This document shows positions 1-6,942 of a stretch of 18,427 bases of DNA, piece by piece. The notes under the pieces were generated by a model. The model saw only the letters and a program-made list of their open reading frames with translations, ran no database searches and had not been told where the DNA came from. Source of the stretch: Ruminococcus sp. (GTDB taxonomy: Bacteria; Bacillota; Clostridia; Oscillospirales; Ruminococcaceae); NCBI GenBank assembly GCA_019417865.1, contig DYCW01000122.1, forward strand, positions 1-18,427, given 5' to 3'. Both the position numbers and the translations under genes were made by a program. Each line of letters opens with the position of its first letter. The stretch's first letter is position 1.

Positions 1-330
1 GACAGTAACAGTATAGGCAGTGCCGTGCCGACAGGTGCTCTTGTAAGTGTCCAGCGACTTGCCGACCGGCTGCCAGGAAGCCGACCAGTAATCGGCTGCA
101 TCATTGTCCCGCAGATAAAGATACCGTCCCGGCAGTGCCATATTGGAATTAAAACGATAGCGTGTAATTCTGCCGTTTGCACCGGATTTTACAAAGCTGT
201 AGCCGCCGGCATTGTTGGAAATGATCGCACCGTATTCCGGTGAACCGAGATAATTCGCCCAGGCGGACGGCGTGTCCGGTCGGGTGATAACGTATTCCTT
301 GTTCGCAAGGTCAAAATATCCGTATTGCAT
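1..330 (-). CDS. Cellobiose phosphorylase (GH94), N-terminal 110 residues only
   Basis: Partial gene running off the left edge; only the first 110 codons are present. The translation starts MQYGYFDLANKEYVITRPDT, continues with a WANYLG segment, then NNAGGYSF, RYLYLRDND and DYWSASWQPV. This is the characteristic start of GH94 cellobiose/cellodextrin phosphorylases, which split cellobiose with phosphate into glucose 1-phosphate and glucose in the cytoplasm after cellulose breakdown. Family members are about 800 residues, so the catalytic (alpha/alpha)6 barrel is outside the window. The ATG (complement of 328-330) is preceded by AAAGGAG at a normal distance and by a good promoter at 374-402. Cellobiose versus longer cellodextrins as substrate cannot be told from this part, so no symbol is given. 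The family assignment is from recognition of conserved N-terminal motifs. Confidence 0.88.
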   Translation of the reverse strand, partial: MQYGYFDLANKEYVITRPDTPSAWANYLGSPEYGAIISNNAGGYSFVKSGANGRITRYRFNSNMALPGRYLYLRDNDAADYWSASWQPVGKSLDTYKSTCRHGTAYTVTV

Positions 331-373
331 GGGATGATACTCCTTTTTGATTTCGATAGATTTGTATATGGTT

Positions 374-402
374 ATTGTACCATATCGCTGTAGACAATGC
401 AA
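374..402 (-). promoter_or_regulatory. Sigma-A promoter of the cellobiose phosphorylase gene
   Basis: On the minus strand TTGCAT (397-402) is followed after exactly 17 bases by TACAAT (374-379). The start codon lies about 45 bases downstream with a ribosome site in between. No obvious operator palindrome was seen around it. Confidence 0.7.
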
Positions 403-492
403 GTAAAATTTTGCACAAGCCACGCAAATTTATTTTCATATTTTCTAAAGAAATCTTTTTTGAATCTGCTGCGAGTCGTCACTGCGGTTTTC

Positions 493-1266
493 TCAATCCC
501 ACCAGAAATACCAGACTGTAGACTGTTTCAATTCCTCTGCCAATGCGGAAATAGAACCCATTCCCTGTTCTACAATATCACTGCAAAATGCGTACTGTTC
601 TTTTGCCAATGCCATTGCATCGGCTTCAGAAACCGGCTTGGATACAATGCATTCCAGTGTATCAAAACCAATACAAGCAGGCACAGCACCATACTTTTCA
701 TACCAGTACTGAAAGACTGCCATCATATCCTCCGAATCCGGACAGTCGTTCCAGCCGCCAAACGGCAGCCATGCGAATACCTCCCAAGGATTTACAGTTG
801 GGATTTCAACCAGACACAACGGTGTTTCTTTCCGGAATCTCAACGCTGTCTGCAAGGACAAAAAGCGGTGCAGTCCCTGTGATGGCTTTGTATCAGAGGA
901 AAATGAAGTATGCTCCCTTTCTGCATCCTCGGAAAAATATGCTTGATCCCACTCCTTCAGCCGGGCTTTCCCATCTGCAATCGGAGAAAGCGGCAGATGG
1001 GCTGCTCCATCCGGAAGCACCTCTTGCAGGGTTTCCAATATGTCTGCATCAATCAAAACAGGCGTAAATCCCTGCTGTTTTCCCCGTATGCGTGCCTGCT
1101 GATAGGCATCCCATATATCCTCCAGATCCATCAAATCCTCTGGTGTTGGCAGCTGTTTCAATGGAATATGAAATGATAAATCTTTCCATGATTTTTCTTG
1201 CTGCTCCTGCACATCTGCTTTTGCACCATCGTTTTTTCCAGAAAAAATTCTTCTAAAAAATGACAT
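493..1266 (-). CDS. DUF4253 domain protein
   Basis: A 257-residue soluble protein without a signal peptide or membrane segment. The C-terminal ~100 residues carry the DUF4253 signature: PWEVFAWLPFGGWNDCP, a WYEKYGA segment, then LAKEQYAFCSDIVEQG and the terminal WYFWWD. The N-terminal part (about residues 1-100) is variable, starts basic (MSFFRRIFSGKN) and is rich in Glu/Gln. The family has no established biochemical function; members are common in Firmicutes and Actinobacteria. The ATG at 1264-1266 (complement) has an ideal AAAAGGAGGG ribosome site, and a promoter lies at 1288-1316. It appears monocistronic. I found no clear terminator between its stop and the cellobiose phosphorylase promoter. 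Family call by motif recognition; role unknown. Confidence 0.8.
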   Translation of the reverse strand: MSFFRRIFSGKNDGAKADVQEQQEKSWKDLSFHIPLKQLPTPEDLMDLEDIWDAYQQARIRGKQQGFTPVLIDADILETLQEVLPDGAAHLPLSPIADGKARLKEWDQAYFSEDAEREHTSFSSDTKPSQGLHRFLSLQTALRFRKETPLCLVEIPTVNPWEVFAWLPFGGWNDCPDSEDMMAVFQYWYEKYGAVPACIGFDTLECIVSKPVSEADAMALAKEQYAFCSDIVEQGMGSISALAEELKQSTVWYFWWD

Positions 1267-1287
1267 GAGAAACCCTCCTTTTTCCTT

Positions 1288-1316
1288 ATTGTATCATGTT
1301 TTCTCAGCCTTGTCTA
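1288..1316 (-). promoter_or_regulatory. Sigma-A promoter of the DUF4253 gene
   Basis: Minus strand TAGACA (1311-1316), 17-base spacer, TACAAT (1288-1293), followed by AAGGAAAAAGGAGGG and the ATG at 1266. Only one mismatch to consensus in each hexamer. Confidence 0.7.
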
Positions 1317-1337
1317 TCATAGATGTGAAAACACCAC

Positions 1338-1652
1338 GCAAATCCATTTTCGTTTAGGAAAAACGATCTGACCTTCGCCGGCGAAAACGCTACGCTGTTC
1401 GCCTGTGTCCGCTGTCCGCCCTGTTCCTCATTCAAATTTGCATCCTTACCACTCTAAATTTCTCTGGTCTGTATCGTTTTGTTTCCTCAAAGGGCGGACA
1501 GCGGTATGTTGTTCTTCGTCTGCCTTGTCTAAACTCGTTTGCTCTGCAAGGATGGCAGCTTGCCCCCCTTGCATCCCCCTCGCCAAGCTGAGCCAGCTTG
1601 ACCGCAGTCGCCTGCGGCGTAGAATGACTCCATCATTTAAAAATGGATTTGC
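1338..1652. repeat. 13-bp perfect inverted repeats bracketing repeat copy 1
   Basis: GCAAATCCATTTT at 1338-1350 is exactly complementary to AAAATGGATTTGC at 1640-1652, enclosing 315 bases that contain repeat copy 1. This resembles the ends of a small non-autonomous element. No clear target-site duplication is visible outside the ends, and copies 2 and 3 do not show the same ends. Confidence 0.5.
1375..1627. repeat. Structured intergenic repeat, copy 1
   Basis: First full copy of a repeat family also found at 7640-7866 and 15270-15622. Elements in order: hairpin A, GGCGAA (1380-1385) with TTCGCC (1398-1403) around a 12-base loop; long stem B, CCGCTGTCCGCCCT (1409-1422) pairing perfectly with AGGGCGGACAGCGG (1491-1504) around a 68-base AT-rich loop; hairpin C, GCAAG/CTTGC near 1547-1563; hairpin D, CAAGCTG-AGC-CAGCTTG near 1584-1600; hairpin E, CCGCAG-TCGC-CTGCGG near 1602-1617. 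It fills most of the 474-base gene-free interval between the divergent DUF4253 and aguA genes, whose promoters flank it. A minus-strand reading frame across it is open but is interrupted in copy 2, so it is treated as non-coding. Function unknown. Confidence 0.85.
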
Positions 1653-1672
1653 ATGGATTCTCACCCGCAGGG

Positions 1673-1701
1673 TTGACAGCCATCGGGTTCCCTTGTATAA
1701 T
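1673..1701 (+). promoter_or_regulatory. Consensus sigma-A promoter of the agmatine operon
   Basis: TTGACA (1673-1678), 17-base spacer, TATAAT (1696-1701): both hexamers are perfect. The start codon of the agmatine deiminase gene follows 39 bases later. The -35 lies about 20 bases after the right inverted-repeat arm of copy 1. Confidence 0.9.
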
Positions 1702-1740
1702 GAAAGAAGAAATTCGCACACACCACGGGAGGAACGGATC

Positions 1741-2856
1741 ATGCACATTTTACACACACAGCCCAAGGAAGACGGCTTTTTTATGCCAGCAGAATTTGCA
1801 CCGCATGACGGCTGTATTATGATATGGCCGGAACGGTCGGATTCCTGGCGAAACGGTGCCTATGCTGCACGAAATGCCTTTGTAAAAATTGCAACTGCCA
1901 TCGCTGCATCCGAGGCAGTCACCATGTTGGTCAGCAATCAGCAGTATGAAACGGCAAGAGCCATGCTGCCGCCGGAAATCCGTTTGATCGAATGCTCCAC
2001 TGACGATGCCTGGGCAAGAGATACTGCCCCCACCTTTGTCCTGCATCCGGACGGCAGACGGCGTGGCATCGACTGGGGCTTTAACGCCTGGGGCGGTCTG
2101 ACAGACGGTTTATATTTCCCATGGGACAACGACAACCATGTTGCCCGAAAGGTCTGCGACCTCTTCCGCTGCGACTGCTATGATATGCGGCATATTATCT
2201 TAGAAGGCGGCAGCATTCACAGCGACGGGGAAGGAACCATTCTCACAACAGAGGCTTGCCTGCTCAGCAAAGGACGCAATCCCCAAATGACAAAAGCAGA
2301 AATTACAGAGATGCTCTGCCACTGCCTGGGTGCAGAGACCGTCATCTGGCTGCCGAGGGGGATCTATCAGGATGAAACCAATGAACATGTGGACAATATC
2401 TGTGCCTTTACCGAACCGGGAAAGGTCGTACTTGCCTGGACAGAGAATCCATCTGATCCACAATATCTGCTGTCCAAAGCTTGTTTAGAGGTACTGGAAC
2501 AGGTAACCGATGCCAAGGGAAGACACCTTCAGGTACAAAAACTGCCGATTCCCTCCCAACCGATTTGCATGACAGAAGAAGAATGCACCGGTTTGGATCT
2601 ATGGGACGGCGAACCAACCCGAACACCAGAGGAACGACTGGCAGCCTCCTATGTCAACTTCTATATTTCCAACGGGGCAATCATTGTTCCACAGTTTGAT
2701 GACCCCATGGATGCGGTAGCAGTCAAAATTCTGCAAGACTGTTTTCCGACCAGAAGCATTGTTCCCATTGCCGCAAGGGAGATTTTAATCGGCGGCGGAA
2801 ATATTCATTGTATTACGCAACAAATACCGAAAAAGTATATACCAAATCAGGAATAA
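1741..2856 (+). CDS. aguA: Agmatine deiminase
   Basis: A 371-residue cytoplasmic enzyme that hydrolyses agmatine to N-carbamoylputrescine and ammonia, the first step of the deiminase route to putrescine. Length matches the family (about 365-370). Visible features of the guanidine-deiminase fold: WPERSDSWR (29-37), WARDTAPTFV around D94, NAWGG, LEGGSIH around E155, NEHVDN with H216 and D218, and the catalytic cysteine C357 in GGGNIHCITQQIP. The frame is open far upstream into repeat copy 1, but the ATG at 1741 is chosen because it follows GGGAGGA at the right distance, lies downstream of a perfect promoter and gives the family's normal start. The next gene encodes the following enzyme of the pathway, 76 bases on. 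Very secure. Confidence 0.95.
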   Translation: MHILHTQPKEDGFFMPAEFAPHDGCIMIWPERSDSWRNGAYAARNAFVKIATAIAASEAVTMLVSNQQYETARAMLPPEIRLIECSTDDAWARDTAPTFVLHPDGRRRGIDWGFNAWGGLTDGLYFPWDNDNHVARKVCDLFRCDCYDMRHIILEGGSIHSDGEGTILTTEACLLSKGRNPQMTKAEITEMLCHCLGAETVIWLPRGIYQDETNEHVDNICAFTEPGKVVLAWTENPSDPQYLLSKACLEVLEQVTDAKGRHLQVQKLPIPSQPICMTEEECTGLDLWDGEPTRTPEERLAASYVNFYISNGAIIVPQFDDPMDAVAVKILQDCFPTRSIVPIAAREILIGGGNIHCITQQIPKKYIPNQE

Positions 2857-2932
2857 GCGAATTTCGTTGATAGAGGGCATTATGAATAGGATATCACTAA
2901 TTTATCTAATGCATCAGAAAGGGGTTTTTACC

Positions 2933-3826
2933 ATGAGAATTGTAACAGTAGCAGCCGTACAAATGGCATGCAGTCCAGATGTACAGGAAAATTTAGAGAC
3001 AGCAAACCGTCTGGTACGGCAAGCTGCCGCAGACGGAGCCAATATCATTTTGCTGCCAGAATTGTTTGAACGACTGTATTTCTGTCAGGAACGACAGTAT
3101 GACTACTATAGCTATGCAACACCGCTGTTAGAGGACCCTGCTGTTCAGATGTTCCAGGAGGTTGCTGCGGAACTGCACGTGGTACTCCCCATCAGTTTCT
3201 ATGAACGTGCCAGAAACAATACCTTTAACAGTATCGCTATACTGGATGCTGACGGCTCCATCCTGGGCTGTTACCGGAAGACACATATCCCGGATGACCA
3301 TTTTTATCAGGAAAAATTCTATTTCACACCCGGTGACACCGGTTTTCGGGTTTGGCATACAGCATACGGCTGCATTGGTGTTGGAATTTGCTGGGATCAG
3401 TGGTTTCCGGAAACGGCACGCTGTATGGCATTGCAGGGGGCAGAACTGCTGCTATATCCCACCGCAATCGGCTCAGAACCACTCCTGGATGTGGACAGCT
3501 CCGGGCACTGGCAGCGTTGTATGCAGGGACATGCAGCTGCCAATCTGATGCCAGTGATTGCCGCAAACCGCACCGGCACAGAACATGTCATTCCCTGCAA
3601 AGAAAACCAGTATCAACAATCGGAACTGACATTTTACGGCTCTTCTTTTATCACAGATCATACCGGAGAGATTATAAAAGAAGCAAAACGGGATTTGAAC
3701 TGTGTGCTGACAGCAGAATTTGATTTGGATGAAATACAAAAAGACCGGCTGGAGTGGGGGTTGTTCCGTGATCGCAGACCTGAGATGTACAAGGCAATCA
3801 GCAATCCGATTCCGCTTCAAAAATAA
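2933..3826 (+). CDS. aguB: N-carbamoylputrescine amidase
   Basis: A 297-residue nitrilase-superfamily (carbon-nitrogen hydrolase) enzyme. It hydrolyses N-carbamoylputrescine to putrescine, CO2 and ammonia, completing the pathway begun by aguA. The catalytic Glu-Lys-Cys triad is visible: E43 in LLPELFE, K116 in YRKTHIPDDH and C153 in GVGICWDQWFPE. The TAIGSEP and FYGSSFITD segments are typical of the plant/bacterial carbamoylputrescine amidase subgroup. The frame is open a little further upstream (2867), but ATG 2933 is preferred: it follows AGAAAGGGG at 8-9 bases and gives the usual start MRIVTVAAVQMACS. It lies 76 bases after aguA with no intervening terminator, so co-transcription is likely. 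Very secure. Confidence 0.95.
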   Translation: MRIVTVAAVQMACSPDVQENLETANRLVRQAAADGANIILLPELFERLYFCQERQYDYYSYATPLLEDPAVQMFQEVAAELHVVLPISFYERARNNTFNSIAILDADGSILGCYRKTHIPDDHFYQEKFYFTPGDTGFRVWHTAYGCIGVGICWDQWFPETARCMALQGAELLLYPTAIGSEPLLDVDSSGHWQRCMQGHAAANLMPVIAANRTGTEHVIPCKENQYQQSELTFYGSSFITDHTGEIIKEAKRDLNCVLTAEFDLDEIQKDRLEWGLFRDRRPEMYKAISNPIPLQK

Positions 3827-3868
3827 GCAGCTTCTCCCCATGAAAAAATAAGAAATAGGAGGTTTTCC

Positions 3869-4333
3869 ATGGCATTCCGTAAGCTTACCGCAGATGATAC
3901 AAATATTTTTTATGAGATGTGCGAAGAATTTTTTCACTCCCCTGCTGTCTTGCATGCAATTCCATTTGCACACCATGTTGCCACCTTACAGGAAATTCTG
4001 CGTTCCGATCAATATTTACTCGGTTATTTATTGGAGATAGATGGTCAACCTGCCGGATTTGCAGTACTGAATAAAATGATGCAGCAGGAAGCCGGCGGTT
4101 TGGTTCTTTGGGTAGAGTGTCTCTATATCCGTCCGCCGTTCCGCTCCCATGGACTGGGCAGGCAGTTCCTGCAATTTGTAGCAGCAGAATGGAAGGGCAA
4201 GGCAAAACAACTGCGGCTGGAAGTCGAACCGGAAAATGAACGGGCTGCCGCTCTCTATCAGAAAATGGGGTATCAGGTATTGCCATATCAACAAATGATT
4301 TTACCATTGGATGAACAATATTCTCCCATATAG
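3869..4333 (+). CDS. GNAT-family N-acetyltransferase
   Basis: A 154-residue acetyltransferase of the GNAT fold. Visible marks: ECLYIRPPFR followed by RSHGLGR (92-98), the acetyl-CoA pyrophosphate-binding motif A, then LRLEVEPENERAAALYQKMGY, the motif B helix with its usual asparagine, Tyr and GF/GY ending. No signal peptide. It begins 42 bases after aguB with an excellent AATAGGAGG site and lies in the agmatine operon, 16 bases before a membrane-protein gene. Family substrates range from amines and aminoglycosides to protein N-termini. Position next to putrescine synthesis makes a polyamine or diamine substrate possible, but that is inference; the sequence alone does not decide. Confidence 0.85.
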   Translation: MAFRKLTADDTNIFYEMCEEFFHSPAVLHAIPFAHHVATLQEILRSDQYLLGYLLEIDGQPAGFAVLNKMMQQEAGGLVLWVECLYIRPPFRSHGLGRQFLQFVAAEWKGKAKQLRLEVEPENERAAALYQKMGYQVLPYQQMILPLDEQYSPI

Positions 4334-4349
4334 AAAGGATTTTTTCGCC

Positions 4350-5003
4350 ATGAAACAAAAACAATATGGACTCCGGATACTATTTGTCATCATTGGCGTG
4401 CTGCTGATTGGCATTGCCATTGGAATGCTGCGACTCTCTGCCTTTGGTTCCGATCCATTTACTGTCATGAACCTTGGCTTCAGCGGCCTGCTCTCATGGC
4501 AGTTCGGTACATGGCAATTGCTTGTAAACTGTATACTCTTTCTTTTTATGCTGCGAAAAGCAAGAGATCTTATCGGCTTTGGCACGGTATTTAATATGGT
4601 CTGTGTGGGCTACATTGCTGATGCATTAGTCTGGCTCTATCATAAGGGATTTGGCGAAACAGTTTCACTCGCTTTCCGCATTGTATTGCTGATTATCGCT
4701 GTAGGGATATTCTGCTTTGGTGTTGCATTCTATATGCGTGGAGATATGGGCGTATCTCCCTATGACGCTGTTGGTTATCTCATAGAACGCATGACCAGCC
4801 AAAAATTTCCTTTTCGCTTTGCACGAATTGCGTCGGATGTGATCTGTGTCATGGCTGGATTTCTGTGCAGCTGGAAAACAGAAACCACCTGGACAATAAT
4901 TGGTGTGGGCACGATTATCATGGCATTTTGTACCGGACCGCTTGTGACATTCTTTTTGGAAAAGGCAGCAACACCGATTTACGACCATTTCCGAAAAAAA
5001 TAG
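4350..5003 (+). CDS. YczE/YyaS/YitT-like integral membrane protein
   Basis: A 217-residue hydrophobic protein with about five membrane segments. It shows the twofold family pattern: a first unit with RLSAFGSDPFTVMNLGFSGL, then WQFGTWQLLVN and GFGTVFNMVCVGYIAD, and a second unit with FCFGVAFYMRGDMGVSPYDA. Members (e.g. YczE of Bacillus) are membrane proteins of unclear, possibly transport or biosynthesis-support, function. The ATG at 4350 follows AGAAAGGA; an upstream in-frame ATG at 4311 would overlap the acetyltransferase end and lacks a good site. It is the last gene of the agmatine operon, followed immediately by a terminator-like hairpin. A role in moving polyamines or their acetyl derivatives is only suggested by position. 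Confidence 0.75.
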   Translation: MKQKQYGLRILFVIIGVLLIGIAIGMLRLSAFGSDPFTVMNLGFSGLLSWQFGTWQLLVNCILFLFMLRKARDLIGFGTVFNMVCVGYIADALVWLYHKGFGETVSLAFRIVLLIIAVGIFCFGVAFYMRGDMGVSPYDAVGYLIERMTSQKFPFRFARIASDVICVMAGFLCSWKTETTWTIIGVGTIIMAFCTGPLVTFFLEKAATPIYDHFRKK

Positions 5004-5037
5004 AATCCAATGAAAAAGGCTTACAGGGTTCTTTTTT
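5002..5037 (+). terminator. Probable intrinsic terminator of the agmatine operon
   Basis: AGAATCC (5002-5008) pairs with GGGTTCT (5026-5032), including one G-U pair, around a 17-base loop, followed by TTTTT (5033-5037). The stem begins inside the stop codon of the membrane-protein gene. The loop is long, so efficiency is uncertain. Confidence 0.5.
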
Positions 5038-5088
5038 AAACAATATGAGTTCGATCCGTGCATTTTATCGCTACCTATCAGAAATCGT

Positions 5089-5118
5089 ACCGGCGAAAAT
5101 GCTACGCCGTTCGCCGGT
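5089..5118. repeat. Solo hairpin A of the intergenic repeat family
   Basis: ACCGGCGAA (5089-5097) pairs perfectly with TTCGCCGGT (5110-5118) around the loop AATGCTACGCCG. This is nearly the same as hairpin A that opens the full copies at 1380, 7641 and 15272 (loop AACGCTACGCTG in two of them), but with a stem extended to 9 bp. None of the later stems follow. No T-run follows on either side, so it is not a classical terminator. Confidence 0.7.
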
Positions 5119-5190
5119 GAACCGGATATATGGCATAATGTCACTGCGTTTCTGTTTAATTATGTGAGGTGACTTTTGAGATTGGTTTGA

Positions 5191-5196
5191 TATAAT
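5191..5196 (+). promoter_or_regulatory. Possible -10 element before the HAD gene
   Basis: TATAAT at 5191-5196, 37 bases before the HAD start codon. The region at the expected -35 distance (GGTGAC) is a weak match, so this is a tentative promoter. Confidence 0.35.
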
Positions 5197-5233
5197 GAAT
5201 CATAAAATGAATCGGAAATTGGAGGGGGAAAAT

Positions 5234-6043
5234 ATGAAAACTTTATATGTATCAGATTTGGACGGAACATTATTAAGAAACAATGAGAGAACTTCAAGCT
5301 TTACAAATAGTGTGATAAATGATTTGACGGAACGAGGGATGATTTTTTCCTATGCAACTGCTCGGTCTTTGATCACTGCTCAAAAAGCAACTGCGGGAAT
5401 TCTTGCAAAAATTCCGCTCATTGTATACAACGGTGCATTTGTGATAGATAATGCAACAAAAAATATCTTAATTGCAAATTATTTTGATACTTCAGTGCAT
5501 GAGGTGTTAGATGACTTATTTAAAAATAAAGTCTATCCAATCGTGTATGCATATATAGACGGAAAAGAGAAATTTTCATTTGTACCGGAATTGTGTACAA
5601 CGGGAATGCAGAAATTTCTTGATAGTAGAAAAGGGGATGTCCGTACGAATCCAGTAAATGCAGTTACGGATCTGAAATCAGGAAACCTGTTCTATATCAC
5701 TTGTATCGATGCACCTCACAAACTGAAACCATTGTATGAAAAATATAAGAGCGTATTTCATTGTGTCTATCAGACAGATATCTATACAAACGAACAATGG
5801 TTAGAGATCATGCCTTTAAATGCCTCAAAAGCAAATGCTACTAGACAATTAAAATCATTATTAGGATGTGAAAAAATAGTTGCCTTTGGCGATGGAAAAA
5901 ATGATATCGATCTATTTGAATTGGCTGACGAAAGTTATGCAGTTGAAAATGCTCATGAGGATTTAAAAAAATACGCTACAGATATTATTTTATCGAATGA
6001 GGAAGATGGCGTTGCTCGGTGGCTTGCTCAGAATTTTATTTAA
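5234..6043 (+). CDS. Cof-type HAD-IIB phosphatase
   Basis: A 269-residue haloacid dehalogenase-superfamily hydrolase. Motif I is SDLDGTLL with nucleophile D8 and acid D10; motif II threonine lies in YATARS; the motif III lysine is probably in NASKANA; motif IV is AFGDGKNDIDLFE. The large insert between motifs II and III, the C2B cap, fits the Cof/IIB subgroup, which dephosphorylates small phosphorylated metabolites such as sugar phosphates or flavin precursors. Specificity cannot be read from the sequence. The ATG at 5234 is chosen because GGAGGGGG lies just upstream. Codon choice is strikingly AT-rich compared with the agmatine operon on the left, a feature shared with the following gene and suggesting a foreign origin for both. 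Confidence 0.88.
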   Translation: MKTLYVSDLDGTLLRNNERTSSFTNSVINDLTERGMIFSYATARSLITAQKATAGILAKIPLIVYNGAFVIDNATKNILIANYFDTSVHEVLDDLFKNKVYPIVYAYIDGKEKFSFVPELCTTGMQKFLDSRKGDVRTNPVNAVTDLKSGNLFYITCIDAPHKLKPLYEKYKSVFHCVYQTDIYTNEQWLEIMPLNASKANATRQLKSLLGCEKIVAFGDGKNDIDLFELADESYAVENAHEDLKKYATDIILSNEEDGVARWLAQNFI

Positions 6044-6116
6044 TAATTCTAATTTGTAATGAATAATAAAATAAATTGGAGATTAATTCTATATTATTTG
6101 TAGATCAGAGAATATT

Positions 6117-6815
6117 ATGATGAATAGGGAAAATAATTTACACATAAAATTCCATGCGTTTCAGTTACATATGAGAGTCCATGCGTTTCAGTTATGGGCA
6201 AAAATAAATTATCCTGAAAAAACAGAGGAAAATGATAATGGCGAGTGGTGCTTTTGTGATAAATATGATAAGATGTTTTCATGTGCCCTCAATTTTATAA
6301 AAAATAATTCCGCTGCAGCTGCTACAGATCAAGTAATTGATGATTTATTGTATGTTATTGCAAGGGATAATGAAGGCAGCTTGCTCCTTACAGAATTAGA
6401 AAAACACAACGAATGGTTCTCCTTATTGTGCAGATGTAGTTTAAAAACAGATTATACAAATGCAAAATGGCAGTTTGCAGAGCATTTAAGCAATTACAGA
6501 GGGGATGACGATCTTCAAAAATTGATCTATGATTTTCTGGTAGTGGAAAATGAATATACAGAAAGAATGGCGTTAATCGCATTAGCTGATATTGATCCCG
6601 AAGAAGCTGAAAAATATGCGATTGCGTTTTGGGAAAGAAAAAAGTTTCAGAATAATGAATATCAGGATGAATACCAAAAGATTGCGACTCTGCATGTTTT
6701 ATATCGGATTCATTCCTCTAAATTAAATTTTTATTTAGAGAAAGCAGAACAATCCAACTATAAGTATCTTAAAATGAATGCACAGGAAATGCGTGAGAAC
6801 CGATACCGCTGTTAA
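6117..6815 (+). CDS. HEAT-repeat-like protein
   Basis: A 232-residue soluble, helix-rich protein. The second half reads like HEAT/armadillo-type helical repeats: DDLLYVIARDNEGSLLLTEL, then WQFAEHLSNY, YTERMALIALADIDPEEAEK, YQKIATLHVLYRIHS and a final KYLKMNAQEMRE helix. This resembles small HEAT-repeat proteins of Clostridia with no known activity; the match is from memory of the pattern, not a search. No signal peptide or catalytic motif is visible. The N-terminus contains an in-frame duplication of nine residues (FHAFQL and VHAFQL). No strong ribosome site precedes the ATG at 6117. It is AT-rich like the HAD gene, 73 bases upstream, and ends before a strong terminator. Confidence 0.6.
   Translation: MMNRENNLHIKFHAFQLHMRVHAFQLWAKINYPEKTEENDNGEWCFCDKYDKMFSCALNFIKNNSAAAATDQVIDDLLYVIARDNEGSLLLTELEKHNEWFSLLCRCSLKTDYTNAKWQFAEHLSNYRGDDDLQKLIYDFLVVENEYTERMALIALADIDPEEAEKYAIAFWERKKFQNNEYQDEYQKIATLHVLYRIHSSKLNFYLEKAEQSNYKYLKMNAQEMRENRYRC
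6151..6194 (+). repeat. 27-base in-frame tandem duplication
   Basis: The 17-mer TCCATGCGTTTCAGTTA occurs at 6151-6167 and 6178-6194, period 27 bases (nine codons), inside the start of the HEAT-like gene. Confidence 0.85.
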
Positions 6816-6878
6816 CGGATACATTTTCATTTCTCTCCAAACACCAAAAGAATTGTTGCCGTCTCCAAACATAAAAAG

Positions 6879-6915
6879 GTCGCATCTGATTCCAAAACCA
6901 GATGCGACTTTTTTT
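6879..6915. terminator. Bidirectional intrinsic terminator
   Basis: GTCGCATCTG (6879-6888) and CAGATGCGAC (6899-6908) form a perfect 10-bp stem with a 10-base loop, followed by seven T (6909-6915) on the plus strand. On the minus strand the stem is followed by CCTTTTTAT, so it can also end the convergent radical SAM transcript. Confidence 0.93.
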
Positions 6916-6942
6916 GTGGTATCATTATCGCAGCGTTACCCA

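Noticed and set aside
397..1176. Plus-strand open frames opposite the DUF4253 gene
   Set aside because: They are the opposite strand of a well-supported gene, rich in Cys/His/Arg, without ribosome sites or recognisable motifs.
1405..1740. N-terminal extension of agmatine deiminase by 112 residues
   Set aside because: The extension translates repeat copy 1 and the promoter. The ATG at 1741 has the ribosome site and gives the normal family length.
1446..1766. Minus-strand open frame across repeat copy 1, with RRLRSSWLSLARG, similar to one in copy 3 (15347-15628)
   Set aside because: The shared peptide comes from the shared repeat sequence. In copy 2 the same frame has a TGA in the middle of the motif, there is no convincing ribosome site, and the frame holds palindromic DNA. 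Treated as non-coding.
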